A stretch of 8,303 nucleotides of DNA, taken from assembly GCA_035315125.1 (NCBI GenBank), contig DATFYI010000184.1, positions 1-8,303 of the forward strand. Direction: 5' to 3'. Every line of letters begins with the position of its first letter. The first letter of the stretch is position 1. This document shows positions 6,124-8,303 of this stretch, in pieces. The notes beneath the pieces were generated by a model. That model searched no databases. It saw only the letters and a list, made by a program, of their open reading frames with translations, and was not told the DNA's origin. This stretch comes from DATFYI01 sp035315125. Lineage in GTDB: Bacteria; Chloroflexota; Anaerolineae; Anaerolineales; Anaerolineaceae. Both the position numbers and the translations under genes were made by a program.

Positions 6124-6423
6124 ATGCGTTTATCCAATCCATTCAGCCATCTTTTTAACCGACCTAAACCAGAATCTTCCAGTAAGCTGAGGATTGATAA
6201 AGAGAAATTTCAGCAGATGTTAAAAGTAATTGAACAAACCCGACCAGATGAGCTTTCGTGTGACGAAATTGAAAATCTTCTATGCCAGTTTTCTGAGGTC
6301 GTGCAAGAGGGGGGAGAGGCCGCTGGTTTGATGCCATTGATCGAGCATCACTTGCAGATTTGTCCGGATTGTCGCGAAGAATTTGAAGCATTGTTGCGTG
6401 TGCTGGGCCAATCGAACGCCTAG
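6124..6423 (+). CDS. Soluble zinc-type anti-sigma factor (ZAS, RsrA-like)
   Basis: A 99-residue cytoplasmic protein with no membrane segment. It is predicted to hold the ECF sigma encoded just upstream inactive. The core is C46-D-E-I-E-N-L-L...IEHH76-L-Q-I-C80-P-D-C83-R-E-E-F, the H-x3-C-x2-C signature of zf-HC2/ZAS anti-sigma factors with an upstream cysteine. The layout closely follows Streptomyces RsrA, which has a Cys in CSEIL about 26 residues before the His of EHHFEECSPC; here the interval is 30. In RsrA, oxidation of such cysteines expels zinc and frees the sigma factor. C54 is an extra cysteine. Residues 1-45 form a basic, polar extension absent from RsrA. Lack of a membrane anchor favours cytoplasmic redox or metal sensing over envelope sensing through proteolysis. 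Family assignment rests on motif and gene order. Confidence 0.8.
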   Translation: MRLSNPFSHLFNRPKPESSSKLRIDKEKFQQMLKVIEQTRPDELSCDEIENLLCQFSEVVQEGGEAAGLMPLIEHHLQICPDCREEFEALLRVLGQSNA

Positions 6424-6445
6424 ATTGATGTGAAATGATAATTCG

Positions 6446-7078
6446 ATGGGAAGTATAAGCCTGGCAGAAAATCGCAGAACCCTGACCATTCTTGCCATCA
6501 TAATACTGGCCGCGCTGGCGGCTTTTTATTTTACCCGATCAAAACCGGCTTCTATAGTGCCGGCGCCTCTTGCTCAAGATCCAGCAATTGGCCCGGCCAA
6601 TGCCCCGGTCACAATCGTAGAATACGGAGATTTTGGCTGCACCACCTGCCTGGGATGGGAACGCGCCGGGGTCAGAAGCCAGATCCTGGCAAATTACAAT
6701 GGCAAGGTGCGCTTTATCTGGCGTGATTTTCCAGTGATAACTGCCCAGTCACCCAAAGCCGCCGAGGCGGCTCAATGCGCCTTTCTTCAGGGAAAATTCT
6801 GGCCTTATCATGATTTACTTTATCAAAAGGCACCTGCCCTGAGCACCAGCAATTTGAAGCAGTACGCCGCCGATCTGGGTCTGGATACCATTAAATTCAA
6901 CCATTGCCTGGATAGCGGTCAGGAGCAGGCCAAAGTGACAGCCAGCATGCAGGCCGCCTACAAGCTGAATTTTGTGGGAACGCCTTCGTTTACCGTCAAT
7001 AACCAGCCGGTGGTTGGCCCGCAGTCCTACAGTTATTTCAGCAGCATGATCGCCAAAATACTATCCATTAACGGCTAA
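6446..7078 (+). CDS. Membrane-anchored DsbA-family thiol:disulfide oxidoreductase (CTTC active site)
   Basis: A 210-residue protein. A short basic N-terminus is followed by one membrane segment (about 12-30) and a thioredoxin-fold domain (about 45-205) predicted to face outward. The active site is C65-T-T-C68 in YGDFGCTTCLGWE. This is unusual, because most DsbA proteins have Pro after the first Cys. The cis-proline is P180 in FVGTPSFTVNNQP. C111 and C154 match the second cysteine pair of the CPVC paralogue at 409-1182 and probably form a structural disulfide. The domain shares NAPVTIVEYGDF-, CAFLQGKFWPYHD- and VGTPSF-type blocks with that protein. It starts 22 bases after the anti-sigma stop without a clear ribosome site, so it is likely the third gene of the sigma operon. 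An in-frame stop at 6431-6433 rules out a longer N-terminus. Oxidase, reductase or isomerase activity cannot be told from sequence. Confidence 0.9.
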   Translation: MGSISLAENRRTLTILAIIILAALAAFYFTRSKPASIVPAPLAQDPAIGPANAPVTIVEYGDFGCTTCLGWERAGVRSQILANYNGKVRFIWRDFPVITAQSPKAAEAAQCAFLQGKFWPYHDLLYQKAPALSTSNLKQYAADLGLDTIKFNHCLDSGQEQAKVTASMQAAYKLNFVGTPSFTVNNQPVVGPQSYSYFSSMIAKILSING

Positions 7079-7099
7079 AAAACCAATTTCTTTTGTCTC

Positions 7100-7128
7100 T
7101 GAACAATTCCGGCAACCTGTGCTATCAT
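7100..7128 (+). promoter_or_regulatory. Candidate promoter of the DUF2148 gene with extended -10
   Basis: TGAACA (7100-7105) and TATCAT (7123-7128) are 17 bases apart, and TG at 7120-7121 makes an extended -10 (TGcTATCAT). It resembles the extended -10 before the sigma gene. Transcription would begin near 7135, about 44 bases before the ATG. It implies that the DUF2148 gene is not simply the tail of the sigma operon. Confidence 0.45.
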
Positions 7129-7156
7129 TTGGCGCGTAGATTATTAATCTCAACCC

Positions 7157-7165
7157 AGGGAGAGG
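7157..7165 (+). promoter_or_regulatory. Purine-rich ribosome site of the DUF2148 gene, unusually distant
   Basis: AGGGAGAGG lies 13 bases before the ATG at 7179, longer than the usual 5-9. No in-frame start codon sits closer, so the ATG is still the best start, but initiation may be weak. Confidence 0.4.
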
Positions 7166-7178
7166 AACAGAAACCACC

Positions 7179-7700
7179 ATGATCGATGCTGTTGAAACCG
7201 TTGCACAAATGATGGCCGTAGCCGCCATCACCGCCCCCAAAACCAAAGGCCAGAATTTCGTCCAGGTTAAAGTACTGACCGGTGAGCCGGTTCAGCAGCT
7301 TGGGCAGGCCATGATCGATTTCATTAAAAAAAACCCCAAGAAAAATTTCGAGCGAGACGGCAAAAATGTCTTGAATTCGGATGCAGTGGTACTGATAGGT
7401 ATCAAAGACGGCGCTACGGCCGGTATGGATTGCGGCGCTTGCGGTTTTTCGGACTGTGAAACGCTATCCGCTCAACCCAAAACAACCGGTGAATATCGCG
7501 GACCAAACTGCGCCTTCCGTTTGTTGGATATGGGTATTGCCCTCGGCTCGGCCGCCAAAGTGGCCGGTCTGCTCAACGTAGACAGCCGCATCATGTATCG
7601 TGCCGGTGTAATTGCCCGCGATATGAAATTAGTCGATTGGGATTACGTAATCGCCATTCCCTTATCTGTCAGTTGTAAAAGCATCTACTTCGATCGCTAA
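7179..7700 (+). CDS. DUF2148 ferredoxin-like cysteine-cluster protein
   Basis: A 173-residue cytoplasmic protein of the DUF2148 family, described only as containing a ferredoxin-like domain; its role is unknown. The N-terminal AAITAPKTKGQN (15-26) matches the family's ARTAPKARG-type start. The cysteine cluster is C85-G-A-C88-G-F-S-D-C93 followed by C111 in GPNCAFR, enough to bind an iron-sulfur cluster. LLDMGIALGSAAKVAGLLNVDSR (115-137) and the C-terminal IPLSVSCKSIYFDR are also family marks. C166 stands where relatives usually have Gly in the SA-x-GK motif, so this protein has an extra cysteine near the end. It follows the sigma operon after 100 bases with its own candidate promoter, and it converges on the GIN gene with 9 bases between stops. 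A link to the thiol-redox genes upstream is possible but not shown. Confidence 0.85.
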   Translation: MIDAVETVAQMMAVAAITAPKTKGQNFVQVKVLTGEPVQQLGQAMIDFIKKNPKKNFERDGKNVLNSDAVVLIGIKDGATAGMDCGACGFSDCETLSAQPKTTGEYRGPNCAFRLLDMGIALGSAAKVAGLLNVDSRIMYRAGVIARDMKLVDWDYVIAIPLSVSCKSIYFDR

Positions 7701-7709
7701 GCCGGGAAG

Positions 7710-8303
7710 TTATTTCATGCCCATAGCCTGAACGACCCCCTGGCCAGTGTTGTCGACATGCAACACCGGGTTACCGAAATAATGGGCGCTTCCGTTGCTG
7801 TTGAGCAGGACATTCAAGGCATGCTTCACCCACACTGTAGCAGCTCCTGATCCATTCATATCCACGCTGGCAAAGCTGCTATCTAGATCATCTGCATCAT
7901 ACTTTCCTGGACCGCCTACTTCTACGATCTGATAATCCACCTGGCCAGAGACCCGGGTGCTGCCTTTGCCATCCAGGTACAGATCCAATTCATTTGCTTT
8001 CAGCCGGTCAAGCTGGATACTGCCAGTTCCATCTTCCACTACTTTAAGAGTGCCGGCCGTAATGCCGTTTGTGAAAATCTTTCCTGCTCCACTTAACTCG
8101 ATTTCCTTAAGGTTTTTTACCGATACATAGTATTTCACAGGCATGGTATTCTGTATGGAGTTTACCTGGTAATTCGGCCTGAGCCCAAGGGTAAGTCTGG
8201 CATCCTTAACCTCTGACTTGATAAACGGCATCAGATTATCTTCTGCCTGAATCGTCAATGAGTCGACTGAGCCCTGAACGATATCTAACTCACCGCAGTC
8301 TTC
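7710..8303 (-). CDS. GIN domain (DUF2807) surface protein, C-terminal part (gene cut by window edge)
   Basis: The last 197 residues of a larger protein whose start lies beyond the right edge. The reading frame is open to base 8303 and begins with EDCGELDIVQGSVDSLTIQ then AEDNLMPFIKSEV, typical of the first strands of the GIN domain (DUF2807, putative auto-transporter adhesin head). Short turns of the type G-x-G or N-G-S recur: ELSGAGK, EDGTGS, LDGKGSTRVSG, GGPGKYDADDL, MNGSGAATVWV and NSNGSAHYFG. These are the rungs of a right-handed beta helix. Such proteins are normally exported or lipid-anchored, so a signal peptide is expected upstream in the missing part. The TTG at 8258 is internal and not a real start. 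The stop codon lies 9 bases from the stop of the converging DUF2148 gene. The function is unproven. Confidence 0.88.
   Translation of the reverse strand, partial: EDCGELDIVQGSVDSLTIQAEDNLMPFIKSEVKDARLTLGLRPNYQVNSIQNTMPVKYYVSVKNLKEIELSGAGKIFTNGITAGTLKVVEDGTGSIQLDRLKANELDLYLDGKGSTRVSGQVDYQIVEVGGPGKYDADDLDSSFASVDMNGSGAATVWVKHALNVLLNSNGSAHYFGNPVLHVDNTGQGVVQAMGMK

Noticed and set aside
8256..8258. TTG as the start codon of the GIN protein
   Set aside because: The frame stays open to the window edge and the upstream residues match the GIN-domain N-terminal strand, so the real start lies outside.

Overview
The window holds ten protein-coding genes, two of them cut by the window edges, in compact bacterial DNA of moderate GC. 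No tRNA, rRNA, CRISPR array or mobile element was recognised. The mix of genes resembles a free-living member of Chloroflexota, possibly Anaerolineae: membrane-anchored DsbA-like proteins, a GIN-domain surface protein, a DUF2148 iron-sulfur protein and a 2-oxoglutarate dehydrogenase E1. This assignment is inferred from gene content and no marker gene proves it.

Layout. The minus strand at 1-250 carries the N-terminus of 2-oxoglutarate dehydrogenase E1 (sucA). A 158-bp divergent control region with two dyads separates it from a plus-strand pair at 409-1652: a membrane-anchored DsbA-like oxidoreductase with a CPVC active site, then a small two-TM protein. A minus-strand cluster follows, transcribed from 5226 down to 1736: a DUF1684 protein, an M20 metallopeptidase related to YgeY, and a stand-alone PfaD-type enoyl reductase. 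A 213-bp divergent region with a perfect 12-bp palindrome separates that cluster from a plus-strand operon at 5440-7078: an ECF sigma factor, a small soluble zinc-type anti-sigma factor and a second membrane-anchored DsbA-like protein with a CTTC active site. The plus-strand DUF2148 gene (7179-7700) has its own candidate promoter. It converges, with only 9 bp between stop codons, on a minus-strand GIN/DUF2807 gene that runs off the right edge. No gene-free stretch exceeds 300 bp.

How the parts may work together. The most notable unit is sigma, anti-sigma and DsbA. The anti-sigma factor resembles Streptomyces RsrA in the placing of its Cys and His-x3-Cys-x2-Cys residues. RsrA is a cytoplasmic thiol sensor that releases SigR to switch on thioredoxin genes. 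Here the linked effector is predicted to be an extracytoplasmic thiol oxidoreductase, which suggests a circuit tying cytoplasmic thiol state to disulfide formation outside the membrane. The second DsbA about 5 kb away could be another target, but no sigma-specific promoter motif was found to prove this. The PfaD gene is odd because no polyketide or polyunsaturated fatty acid synthase gene lies in the window.
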